From NCBI GenBank assembly GCA_041676645.1, contig JBAYRO010000017.1, forward strand, positions 1 to 48,035: a DNA stretch of 48,035 nucleotides, in the 5' to 3' direction. Made by a program: the position numbers and the translations under genes. Below the pieces are notes generated by a model, which was given only the letters and a program-made list of their open reading frames with translations, searched no databases and was not told where the DNA came from. Position 1 is the stretch's first letter, and each line of letters opens with the position of its first letter. The stretch is from JAMLIN01 sp041676645. Lineage in GTDB: Bacteria > Pseudomonadota > Gammaproteobacteria > Burkholderiales > Burkholderiaceae_E. Below are positions 26,507-34,152 of this stretch, piece after piece.

Positions 26507-27230
26507 TCCGCAAGGTGCGGAGGCCTCCGACGACACCGACCACGAGGCAAGCCCGGTCCGCCGGATCCTGCTCATCGACGACCATCCCCTGGTCGCCGAT
26601 GGTCTGCAGGCTCTCGTCGAGGGGCTCGAACCGGCCACCACGCTGCTCTGGGCGGGCACGCTCGAGGACGGCTTCGGGATCCTCGACAATGAGCCGGAGA
26701 TCACACTGGTCCTGCTCGACCTGCGACTGCCCGGCTTCGGGGGCTACAGCGCACTCGAGCGCTTTCGCGAGCGGCATCCCGCCATGCCGGTGGTCGTGCT
26801 TTCGGGCAGCACCGATCGTCGCCTCATCCTCGGCGCGCTGGATCGCGGCGCGCAGGGCTTCATTCCGAAGACCGCCAACCGCGATGAAACCGCCCGTGCG
26901 CTGAAACGCGTGGTGGGCGGCGAAATCCATGTTCCCGTCCAGGCGATGGAGCAGGATCCGGCCCGCCCGGGCGAGCGGCGCAGCTCCCATGTCGATGATC
27001 TCGAGGACGCCGCGGCGCTCGCCACCGCCGCGATCGAGCGCATGACCCCGCGCCAGCGTGAAGTCCTGCGCCTGCTGGTGCATGGCCGGACCAACCGCCT
27101 GATCGCCAGGGAACTGGGCCTGTCCGACAACACGGTCAAGATCCACGTCAGCGCCGTACTGCGAGCGATCGGCGCCAGCAATCGCGCGCAGGTCGTGTTC
27201 ATCGTCAGCCGCGCCGGCGCCATCGTGTGA
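26490..27230 (+). CDS. NarL/FixJ-type response regulator (orphan)
   Basis: DNA-binding response regulator of 246 residues. The receiver domain spans about 24-145 with the acidic pair D30-D31, phospho-acceptor D77 (LVLLDLRLPG) and K127 (GFIPKTA). The LuxR-type helix-turn-helix lies at about 184-246 (MTPRQREVLRLLVHGRTNRL; LSDNTVKIHVSAVL). No histidine kinase is nearby, so its partner is elsewhere. The 17-nt overlap with the upstream zinc-ribbon gene and a 7-bp gap to the nuclease suggest one transcript. An N-terminal extension of about 22 residues precedes the receiver domain. Confidence 0.92.
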   Translation: MSPITSPQGAEASDDTDHEASPVRRILLIDDHPLVADGLQALVEGLEPATTLLWAGTLEDGFGILDNEPEITLVLLDLRLPGFGGYSALERFRERHPAMPVVVLSGSTDRRLILGALDRGAQGFIPKTANRDETARALKRVVGGEIHVPVQAMEQDPARPGERRSSHVDDLEDAAALATAAIERMTPRQREVLRLLVHGRTNRLIARELGLSDNTVKIHVSAVLRAIGASNRAQVVFIVSRAGAIV

Positions 27231-27237
27231 GCATCCG

Positions 27238-28242
27238 ATGAACCCATCCGATCGCCTGCGCGTCGCCTCGCTGAACACCCTCAATCTGCGGCTGCCCGGA
27301 CGCGCGATCTACCAGGATCCCGGCTACACCACGGCCGAATTCGAAGCCAAGTCCGCATGGCTTGCCGGCATGATCGACACCCTCGCCAGCCAGCTGATCG
27401 GCCTGCAGGAGATCTTCGACGAGGAAGCGCTCCACGAGACCGTGTCCCGCTGCGCCGGTCCGCCGCCACGCTGGGTCGCGGCACCCGAGCCCCGCGAGAC
27501 TCCCGACCTGCCGCGGGTCGCCCTGCTGTCCTGGCTCGACGCCCTCGATGAAGTCGAGACCATCGACCGGATTCCGGACGGCTTCGCGCTGCGCTTGCCC
27601 GCCGCACCCGAGATCGGCTTGCCGGAAACCCTGCACGATCGCTTCTCGCGCCCGGTGCTCAGCGTCACCGTCGACCTCGCCAGCGGCCAGCGACGAAAGG
27701 TGCCGGCACGTGTGTATGTGGTGCACCTGAAGTCACGCCGCCCCAACCGGGCCTCGCTGCCGGGCGGGCCGGGCGAGGACATGGACGACCCGCAGATCGA
27801 GGCCCGGGCCCACATGCGCTCGCTGCTGATGCGAGCCGCCGAGGCCGGCGGCCTGCGATCCCTGCTGCTGCGGGACCTGCACTGTACCCGCATGCCGGTC
27901 ATCGTGATGGGCGACTTCAATGATCACGCCAAGGCGGCGACGACCAACCTGGTCGCCGGCCGGATGGCGCCGAAGAACCTCGCCCGCCGCGACATCCAGC
28001 TCTACCATGCCGCCGCGCTGCAGGCGCCGAACATCCTGACGCACCGCATCGGCTACACCAAGTTCCACCTCGGCGAACCCGACAGCATCGACCACATCCT
28101 GCTGTCCGAGGAGTTCCTGCGCGAGGGCCGGCACGCGATCGCCGAGGTCGAGCGGGTCGACTATTTCAACGACCATCTCAGCGAACCCGGGCGGCTCACG
28201 TCCGACCACGGGGCGATCCGGGCGAGCCTGCGGCTGCGCTGA
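27238..28242 (+). CDS. Endonuclease/exonuclease/phosphatase (EEP) family protein
   Basis: Metal-dependent phosphodiesterase of the DNase I/exonuclease III-like superfamily, 334 residues. Visible motifs: RVASLNTLNLRLPG at the N-terminus, GLQEIFD with the metal-binding glutamate E58, VVHLKSRRP, the catalytic VMGDFNDHA, SIDHILLS, and the terminal SDHGAIRA. No signal peptide is seen, so it is probably cytoplasmic. Substrate (DNA, RNA, or a small phosphodiester) cannot be inferred. It is the last gene of the cluster and is followed by two large inverted repeats. Confidence 0.88.
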   Translation: MNPSDRLRVASLNTLNLRLPGRAIYQDPGYTTAEFEAKSAWLAGMIDTLASQLIGLQEIFDEEALHETVSRCAGPPPRWVAAPEPRETPDLPRVALLSWLDALDEVETIDRIPDGFALRLPAAPEIGLPETLHDRFSRPVLSVTVDLASGQRRKVPARVYVVHLKSRRPNRASLPGGPGEDMDDPQIEARAHMRSLLMRAAEAGGLRSLLLRDLHCTRMPVIVMGDFNDHAKAATTNLVAGRMAPKNLARRDIQLYHAAALQAPNILTHRIGYTKFHLGEPDSIDHILLSEEFLREGRHAIAEVERVDYFNDHLSEPGRLTSDHGAIRASLRLR

Positions 28243-28266
28243 CCGCGCAAGCCGTCGCTTTCGCGG

Positions 28267-28353
28267 CGAAGGCGGCGGCACCCGCGAGCCGGCCGCGCAC
28301 GCTCGTTCCTATCGCTTGAACGCGCGGCCGGCTCGCGGGCACCGCCGCCTTCG
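28267..28353. repeat. Long imperfect inverted repeat (32-bp arms)
   Basis: The arm at 28267-28298 is the reverse complement of 28322-28353 except at two adjacent bases (CA against TG in the middle), with a 23-nt loop. It is highly GC-rich and lies 24 bp after the nuclease stop in a convergent gap. It could be a bidirectional transcription barrier or a repeat element. Confidence 0.85.
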
Positions 28354-28437
28354 ATGGAGCGCTGATGATGCGCGGGTGCGATCCGCGCCGCGCCAGCCTG
28401 CGGCTACGCGGAGAAACCCAGTGCCCCCCGAGAATCT

Positions 28438-28493
28438 CGAAAATGGGGTCAGACTCCATTTCTTGAAAGAAATGGAGTCTGACCCCATTTTCG
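28438..28493. repeat. Perfect 27-bp inverted repeat (REP-like palindrome)
   Basis: The arms 28438-28464 and 28467-28493 are exact reverse complements around a GA loop. Each contains the core TGGGGTCAGACTCC, reminiscent of REP elements moved by RAYT transposases in other proteobacteria. It is markedly less GC-rich than its surroundings and sits between convergent genes. No transposase is in the window. Confidence 0.88.
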
Positions 28494-28529
28494 GGCCGCG
28501 AAAGCCTGTGGCTTGCGGGCGCCGCCGGT

Positions 28530-30335
28530 TCAGAAAGCCGATTCGTCGAGCGCCATCGTGCTATGGGCGCCCGCGGCCACCGCCTCCGCATGGGCCGCTG
28601 CCCGCGGCAGCAGGTGCTCGGCGAAGAACCGGGCGGTGGCGATCTTGGCCTGCAGGAAGTCGCGGTCGGCGTCCGCCTGCCCGAGCAGGGCTTGCGCCGC
28701 CAGCGCCGCGCGACCGAGTTGCCAGCCGCAGAGGACCAGGCCCGCCTGGCTCAGGTAGGGCACGCTTGCGCTGAAAGCGGCATGGGCATCCGTCTTGAAG
28801 CTCGCGACGATGGCCTCGACGCTCGCCTCCAGCCCATCGGCCGCCCGGGCAAGCCTCGCGCCGGTCGATTCGAGCCCGGCATCGCCGGCGGCCGCCAGTT
28901 CGGCAGCGGTCTCGCGGACCTGTGCGACGAACTCGCGAGCGACCGCTCCGCCGTCGCGGGCCGTCTTGCGGCCGATCAGGTCGTTCGCCTGGATCGCGGT
29001 CGTGCCTTCGTAGATGGGCAGGATGCGGGCATCGCGATAGAACTGCGCGGCGCCCGTCTCCTCGATGAAGCCCATCCCGCCATGGACCTGGACCCCCAGC
29101 GAGGTGGCCTCGATCGACATCTCGGTCGACCAGCCCTTGATGATCGGCACGAGGAACTCGTAGGCGGCGGCATCACGGCGGCTGGCATCCGCATCGGTGC
29201 CGTGGTGACCGCGATCGGACAGCCCCGCCGCGTAATACGCCAGCGAACGGGCGCCTTCGGTCAGGGCCCGCATCGTCATCAGCATGCGACGCACGTCCGG
29301 ATGCCGGATGATCGCCACCGGACCGCTGGAGCCCGCGACATCGCGGCTCTGGACCCGCTCGCGCGCATGCGCAACGGCATGCTGGTAGGCCCGCTCGGCC
29401 AGCGCGACACCCTGCATTCCGACCGCGAAACGGGCCGAATTCATCATGATGAACATGTACTCGAGGCCGCGGTTCTCCTCGCCCACCAGGTGGCCGATCG
29501 CGCCCGGACCGACCGCGCCCTTGTCGTCGCCGTAGATCAGCACGGCGGTCGGGCTCGCCTTGATCCCCAGCTTGTGCTCGATCGACTGGCACCAGACGTC
29601 GTTTCGCGCTCCCGGCGCGCCATCGGCATCCGGGACGAACTTGGGCACGATGAAGAGCGAAATCCCCTTGACCCCCGGCGGCGCGCCCGGCGTGCGGGCG
29701 AGCACCAGGTGCACGATGTTCTCGGCCATGTCGTGCTCGCCATAGGTGATGAAGATCTTCTGGCCGAAGATCCGGTAGCTGCCGTCGGCCTGCGGCTCGG
29801 CCCGGCTCCGGACCATGGCGAGATCGGAGCCCGCCTGCGGTTCGGTCAGGTTCATCGTGCCGGTCCAGCTGCCATCGATCATCCTGGGGATGTACTGCTG
29901 GCGCTGTTCATCGCTGCCGGCCGTCATCAGCGCCTCGATGGCGCCGTCGGTCAGCAGCGGGCAGAGGGCGAACGAGAGATTCGCCGAGTTGACCATCTCG
30001 ATGCAGGGCGTCGCCACCAGCTTGGGCAGGCCCTGCCCGCCGAACTCGAGCGGATGCTGGACACCCTGCCAGCCGCCCTCGCAGAACTGCCGGAACGCCT
30101 GCGCAAAGCCCTCGGTGGTGGTGACGACTCCGTCGGCCAGTGTCGAGGGAGCGAGATCACCGTCGCGATTGAGCACCGCGATCACTTCCTCGTTGAGGCG
30201 CGCGCACTCCTCGAGCACCGCAGTGGCGGTGTCGATGCCGGCATCCTCGAAGCCCGGCAACGCGGCGACCGCCGCCAGCCCCGCGACATGCTCGAGGGTG
30301 AACAGCATGTCCCGTGTAGGTGCCTTGAATCCCAT
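28530..30335 (-). CDS. Acyl-CoA dehydrogenase (long, DmdC-like form)
   Basis: FAD enzyme that desaturates acyl-CoA thioesters and passes electrons to ETF. At 601 residues it is of the long type with an extra C-terminal helical domain, like 3-methylmercaptopropionyl-CoA dehydrogenase DmdC and its relatives. Motifs: MNLTEPQAGSDLAMVR (flavin and substrate binding), GQKIFITYGEHDMAENIVHL, EENRGLEYMFIMMN, GGMGFIEETGAAQFYRDARI, and the region with the usual catalytic glutamate, PIYEGTTAIQANDLIGRK. GGGGAG precedes ATG 30335. It is downstream of etfBA in the same direction. Substrate unknown; the name dmdC is not warranted. Confidence 0.92.
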   Translation of the reverse strand: MGFKAPTRDMLFTLEHVAGLAAVAALPGFEDAGIDTATAVLEECARLNEEVIAVLNRDGDLAPSTLADGVVTTTEGFAQAFRQFCEGGWQGVQHPLEFGGQGLPKLVATPCIEMVNSANLSFALCPLLTDGAIEALMTAGSDEQRQQYIPRMIDGSWTGTMNLTEPQAGSDLAMVRSRAEPQADGSYRIFGQKIFITYGEHDMAENIVHLVLARTPGAPPGVKGISLFIVPKFVPDADGAPGARNDVWCQSIEHKLGIKASPTAVLIYGDDKGAVGPGAIGHLVGEENRGLEYMFIMMNSARFAVGMQGVALAERAYQHAVAHARERVQSRDVAGSSGPVAIIRHPDVRRMLMTMRALTEGARSLAYYAAGLSDRGHHGTDADASRRDAAAYEFLVPIIKGWSTEMSIEATSLGVQVHGGMGFIEETGAAQFYRDARILPIYEGTTAIQANDLIGRKTARDGGAVAREFVAQVRETAAELAAAGDAGLESTGARLARAADGLEASVEAIVASFKTDAHAAFSASVPYLSQAGLVLCGWQLGRAALAAQALLGQADADRDFLQAKIATARFFAEHLLPRAAAHAEAVAAGAHSTMALDESAF

Positions 30336-30360
30336 GGCGAACTCCCCGCGATAATGACAA

Positions 30361-30433
30361 CGGCCGCGCCGCCCTTCTCGGGACCGCGCGGCCGCTCGAT
30401 GAATGATGCGCCCCGCCGGACATTCCCATGTCC
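30361..30433. other. Two hairpins between etfA and the dehydrogenase gene
   Basis: CGGCCGCGC (30361-30369) pairs with GCGCGGCCG (30386-30394). GGACAT (30418-30423) pairs with ATGTCC (30428-30433). They fill the 113-bp gap within the etfB-etfA-dehydrogenase series and could stabilise or attenuate the transcript. No U-tract is present. Confidence 0.5.
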
Positions 30434-30448
30434 CGCCGGGCGGTCCGG

Positions 30449-31381
30449 TCAGAGGGCCGAGGTGAGCTCGGGGACCGCGGTGAACAGGTCGGCAACCAGG
30501 CCGTAGTCGGCAACCCCGAATATCGGCGCCTCCTCGTCCTTGTTGATCGCGACGATCACCTTGCTGTCCTTCATGCCGGCGAGGTGCTGGATCGCACCCG
30601 AGATGCCGATCGCGACGTAGAGCTCCGGCGCGACGATCTTGCCGGTCTGGCCGACCTGCCAGTCGTTGGGCGCGTAGCCGGCGTCGACCGCGGCCCGCGA
30701 GGCGCCCATCGCGGCGCCGAGCTTGTCGGCGAGCGGCTCGAGCACCTTGTCGAAGTTCTCGGACGAGCCCATGCCGCGTCCGCCGGAAACGATCACCCGG
30801 GCAGCCGTCAGTTCGGGACGGTCGCTCTTGACGATCTCGCGGCCGACGAAGCTCGACTTGCCGGAATCGTCGACGGCGGTGACCGATTCGACCGCTCCGC
30901 TGCCCCCTTCCGCGGCAACCGCGTCGAATGCGGTCGCGCGTACCGTCAGCACCTTGACCTTGTCGGCCGACTGGACCGTGGCGATGGCGTTGCCGGCGTA
31001 GATCGGGCGCTGGAAGGTGTCGGCGGCATCGACGGCGATGATGTCCGAGATCTGCGCCACGTCGAGCCGGGCGGCGATGCGCGGAGCGATGTTCTTGCCC
31101 CAGTTGGTGGCCGGCAGCAGGATGTGCTCGTAGCCGTCGGCAACGGCGAGCGCCTGGGCGGCGACGTTCTCCGCAAGCCCGTCGCCGAGCGGGGCGCCGT
31201 CGGCGTGCAGGACCTTGGTGACGCCTGCGGCCTTGGCGGCGGCCTGGGCGGCGGCTTCGCAGCCCGAGCCCGCGACCAGCACGGTGATGTCGGAACCCAG
31301 CTTCGAGGCCGCGGCGAGGGTGCTCAGCGTCGCGGAATTGATGTTGGCGTTATCGTGTTCGGCGATGACCAGTACAGCCAT
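30449..31381 (-). CDS. etfA: Electron transfer flavoprotein alpha subunit
   Basis: FAD-binding subunit of ETF, accepting electrons from acyl-CoA and other dehydrogenases and passing them to ETF-quinone oxidoreductase. The 310 residues have N-terminal MAVLVIAEHDNANINSATL and the C-terminal FAD domain with RVIVSGGRGMGSSENFD, DWQVGQTGKIVAPELYVA, GISGAIQHLAGMKDSKVIVA and INKDEEAPIF. It is 20 nt downstream of etfB. Confidence 0.97.
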   Translation of the reverse strand: MAVLVIAEHDNANINSATLSTLAAASKLGSDITVLVAGSGCEAAAQAAAKAAGVTKVLHADGAPLGDGLAENVAAQALAVADGYEHILLPATNWGKNIAPRIAARLDVAQISDIIAVDAADTFQRPIYAGNAIATVQSADKVKVLTVRATAFDAVAAEGGSGAVESVTAVDDSGKSSFVGREIVKSDRPELTAARVIVSGGRGMGSSENFDKVLEPLADKLGAAMGASRAAVDAGYAPNDWQVGQTGKIVAPELYVAIGISGAIQHLAGMKDSKVIVAINKDEEAPIFGVADYGLVADLFTAVPELTSAL

Positions 31382-31401
31382 GTCGTGACTCCCGTGGATT
31401 C

Positions 31402-32151
31402 TCAGATGACCTTGGATTCGTTCTTGAGCTTGTCGACCAGTGCGGCGACGTCGGCGACCTTGACACCGGCCGCACGAACCGGCGGCTCGCTGACCTTGAG
31501 GGTCTTGAGCCTTGGCGTGACGTCGACGCCGAGGTCGTCCGGGGTGACGACATCGAGCTGCTTCTTCTTGGCCTTCATGATGTTGGGCAGGGTCACGTAG
31601 CGCGGCTCGTTCAGGCGCAGGTCGGTCGTGACCACGGCGGGCAGGCTGATCGCGATGGTTTCCAGGCCGCCGTCGATCTCGCGGGTGACCGTGGCCTTGC
31701 CGTCGGCGAGCTCGACCTTCGAGGCGAAGGTGGCCTGCGGCAGGTCGGCCAGCGCGGCGAGCATCTGGCCGGTCTGGTTGGCATCGTCGTCGATCGCCTG
31801 CTTGCCGGCGATGACCAGCTGGGGCTGCTCCTTCTCGACCAGGGCCTTGAGGATCTTGGCCACCGCCAGCGGCTGCAGCTCGGCGTCGGTCTCGACGAGG
31901 ATGGCGCGATCGGCGCCGATGGCCATGGCGGTGCGAAGGGTTTCCTGGCAGGCCTTGACCCCGCAGGAAACGGCAATCACTTCGGTCGCGGCGCCCTTCT
32001 CCTTCAGGCGGACCGCTTCCTCGACCGCGATCTCGTCGAAGGGATTCATCGACATCTTGACGTTCGCAATGTCGACTCCGCTCTGGTCGCTCTTGACGCG
32101 CACCTTGACGTTGTAGTCGACCACTCGCTTGACGGGCACCAGGATTTTCAT
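31402..32151 (-). CDS. etfB: Electron transfer flavoprotein beta subunit
   Basis: AMP-binding partner of EtfA. The 249 residues begin MKILVPVKRVVDYNVKVRVK. They contain MNPFDEIAVEEAVRLKEKG, the AMP-binding GKQAIDDDANQTGQMLAALA, and the C-terminal recognition stretch LPNIMKAKKKQLDVVTPDDL that docks partner dehydrogenases. A perfect TATAAT lies about 55 nt upstream. Confidence 0.97.
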   Translation of the reverse strand: MKILVPVKRVVDYNVKVRVKSDQSGVDIANVKMSMNPFDEIAVEEAVRLKEKGAATEVIAVSCGVKACQETLRTAMAIGADRAILVETDAELQPLAVAKILKALVEKEQPQLVIAGKQAIDDDANQTGQMLAALADLPQATFASKVELADGKATVTREIDGGLETIAISLPAVVTTDLRLNEPRYVTLPNIMKAKKKQLDVVTPDDLGVDVTPRLKTLKVSEPPVRAAGVKVADVAALVDKLKNESKVI

Positions 32152-32204
32152 TGACCGCTCTCTCGTAGGTGGTATTTTCGTTCGAAGGGGATGGCTAGCC
32201 GGTC

Positions 32205-32210
32205 ATTATA
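32205..32210 (-). promoter_or_regulatory. Candidate -10 of the etfBA promoter
   Basis: Read leftward, TATAAT is a perfect -10 located 54 bp before the etfB start, between etfB and the crotonase stop. No strong -35 is seen. Confidence 0.45.
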
Positions 32211-32256
32211 AAGGCTCGAACCGGCCGCCCCACCGCCATTCCGACGCCAGCAGGGC

Positions 32257-33048
32257 TCAGGCCCAGTTCGGCGGGCGCTTCTCGATAAAGGCCTGCACCC
32301 CTTCCAGGGCAGAGGCCTCCATCATGTTGCAGGCCATGGTATTGCCCGCCAGCTGGTAGGCGCCATCGATTCCCATTTCGGCCTGGCGATAGAACAGGTC
32401 CTTGCCGATCGCGATCGCCTCCCGGGGCTTGGCGCAGATCGAGGCGGCGATGGCCGCGATCTCGGCATCGAGCCGTTCGGGAGCGACCACCCGGTTGACC
32501 AGCCCGCGTTCGAGCGCGCTCGCCGCATCGATGAACTCGCCCGTGACGAGCATCTCGAAGGCCTGCTTGCGCGGGACATTGCGCGACAGGGCCACCGAGG
32601 GCGTCGAGCAGAACAGGCCGAGGTTGACCCCCGATACGGCGAAGCGCGCGGTATCGGCGGCCACCGCGAGATCGCACATCGCCACCAGCTGGCAGCCGGC
32701 GGCGGTCGCGACGCCCTGGACCCGGGCGATGACCGGCTGCGGCATCCGCTGGATGGTCATCATCAGCTGCGAGCAGCGGGCGAAAAGGGTCCGGTAGTAG
32801 TCCAGCCCGGGCTCCGCGCGCATCTCGCGCAGATCGTGGCCGGCACAGAAGGCCTTGCCCTTCGCGGCGAGCACCACGACCCGCAGCGACTCGTCGGCGC
32901 CGGCCGCGCGCAGCTCGGCGTCGAGCGCATCCATCAGGGCCTCGGACAGCGCATTGAACTGCGCCGGCCGGTTCATGGTCACGGTCAGGACCGCACCCTC
33001 GCGCTGCGTTTCGACAAGCGGCGCCTCGATCTCGTTCATCACACTCAT
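32257..33048 (-). CDS. Enoyl-CoA hydratase/isomerase family protein, ECHDC3-like
   Basis: Crotonase-fold protein of 263 residues. The oxyanion-hole regions are present (FCAGHDLREM at 68-77; GVATAAGCQLVAMCDL from 112). The two glutamates that act in true enoyl-CoA hydratases are replaced: Q120 and G140 occupy those places (AAGCQL; RFAVSGVNLGLFCSTP). The latter stretch and the C-terminal AFIEKRPPNW match the ECHDC3 branch, whose reaction is not established, so hydratase activity is doubtful. ATG 33048 follows AGGAG; a longer ORF upstream is not conserved. It is upstream of etfB in the same direction. Confidence 0.88.
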   Translation of the reverse strand: MSVMNEIEAPLVETQREGAVLTVTMNRPAQFNALSEALMDALDAELRAAGADESLRVVVLAAKGKAFCAGHDLREMRAEPGLDYYRTLFARCSQLMMTIQRMPQPVIARVQGVATAAGCQLVAMCDLAVAADTARFAVSGVNLGLFCSTPSVALSRNVPRKQAFEMLVTGEFIDAASALERGLVNRVVAPERLDAEIAAIAASICAKPREAIAIGKDLFYRQAEMGIDGAYQLAGNTMACNMMEASALEGVQAFIEKRPPNWA

Positions 33049-33209
33049 TTTCGTCTCCTGGGCGGACTGGCGGCGCCATCGCACCCCCGGCCGTCGGCGA
33101 GCCGGCGCAGGACGCCGACCGTCGGCCATGGGCGCCGCCCGGACCCACCCGCGCGGCAGTAGCCACCATTCATGACAACATAGGTGGATATCCTCTGAAT
33201 GTCTCCCGA

Positions 33210-34133
33210 ATGCTCGAAAAAATCCAGTCGGTCGCCAGCCAGGTCGGAAAAATCGTCGTCGGGAAGCAGGCGCAGATCCGCCTCGCCCTGGCCTGCGTAC
33301 TGGCTCGTGGCCATCTCCTCATCGAGGATCTGCCCGGGGTCGGCAAGACCACCCTGGCCCACGCCCTCTCGGCGTCCCTGGGCCTCGGCTTCAAGCGGGT
33401 CCAGTTCACCAACGACCTGCTGCCGGCCGACATCGTCGGCGTCAGCGTGTTCGATCGCAACACGGCCGGATTCATCTTCCATCCGGGGCCGGTCTTCGCC
33501 CAGGTCCTGCTGGCCGACGAGATCAACCGGGCTTCGCCCAAGACCCAGTCCTCCCTGCTCGAAGCCATGGAGGAACGCCAGGTCACCGTCGACGGCCAGG
33601 CCCGTCCCCTGCCCGACCCCTTCTTCGTGATCGCGACGCAGAACCCGCAGGACCAGATCGGCACCTTTCCCCTGCCCGAATCCCAGCTCGACCGCTTCCT
33701 GATGTGCGTCGAGCTCGGCTATCCCGATCCGAAATCCGAGCGTGCCCTGCTCGAGGGCCGCGATCGCCGCTGGATGCTCGACCAGATCCGTCCCAGCATG
33801 GCACCGGCCGATGTCCTCGCCGCCCAGCGCATGGTCGGCGAGATCCGCTGCGCGCCGGCCCTGATCGACTACGTGCAGAACCTGCTGACCCACAGCCGGC
33901 GCTCCGCTTCGCTTGCCGAGGGCCTCAGCCCGCGCGCCGGCATCGCGCTGCTGCAGGCGGCGCGCGCCTGGGCCATGCTCGACGGGCGCAACCATGTCCT
34001 GCCCGACGACGTCCAGGCCGTGCTGCCGGCGGTCGCCGGCCACCGTCTCAAGCCCGTCAAGGGCGGAGCGCTCAGCCATCGCGGCCGGGCCGAACTCGTC
34101 TCCGAGCTGGTCAAGTCCGTGCCGGTCAACTGA
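33210..34133 (+). CDS. MoxR-family AAA+ ATPase
   Basis: AAA+ chaperone-like ATPase of the MoxR family, 307 residues. Walker A is DLPGVGKTT (40-48), Walker B VLLADEIN (D103, E104), followed by RASPKTQSSLLEAMEERQVTV, ATQNPQDQIGTFPLPESQLDR (sensor 1) and LSPRAGIALLQAARA (sensor 2). It is encoded directly ahead of a DUF58 protein and TgpA, the standard arrangement in proteobacteria, and probably remodels a partner of the DUF58 protein. No clear Shine-Dalgarno precedes ATG 33210. Confidence 0.94.
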   Translation: MLEKIQSVASQVGKIVVGKQAQIRLALACVLARGHLLIEDLPGVGKTTLAHALSASLGLGFKRVQFTNDLLPADIVGVSVFDRNTAGFIFHPGPVFAQVLLADEINRASPKTQSSLLEAMEERQVTVDGQARPLPDPFFVIATQNPQDQIGTFPLPESQLDRFLMCVELGYPDPKSERALLEGRDRRWMLDQIRPSMAPADVLAAQRMVGEIRCAPALIDYVQNLLTHSRRSASLAEGLSPRAGIALLQAARAWAMLDGRNHVLPDDVQAVLPAVAGHRLKPVKGGALSHRGRAELVSELVKSVPVN

Positions 34134-34152
34134 GAATCCGAAAGACGCCGGC

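Noticed and set aside
28243..28529. Possible small gene in the gap after the nuclease gene
   Set aside because: The gap is filled by two inverted repeats; no start with a ribosome-binding site and no credible peptide.
28530..30335. Naming the acyl-CoA dehydrogenase dmdC
   Set aside because: Length and layout fit that branch, but the substrate cannot be read from sequence and no dmd neighbours are present.
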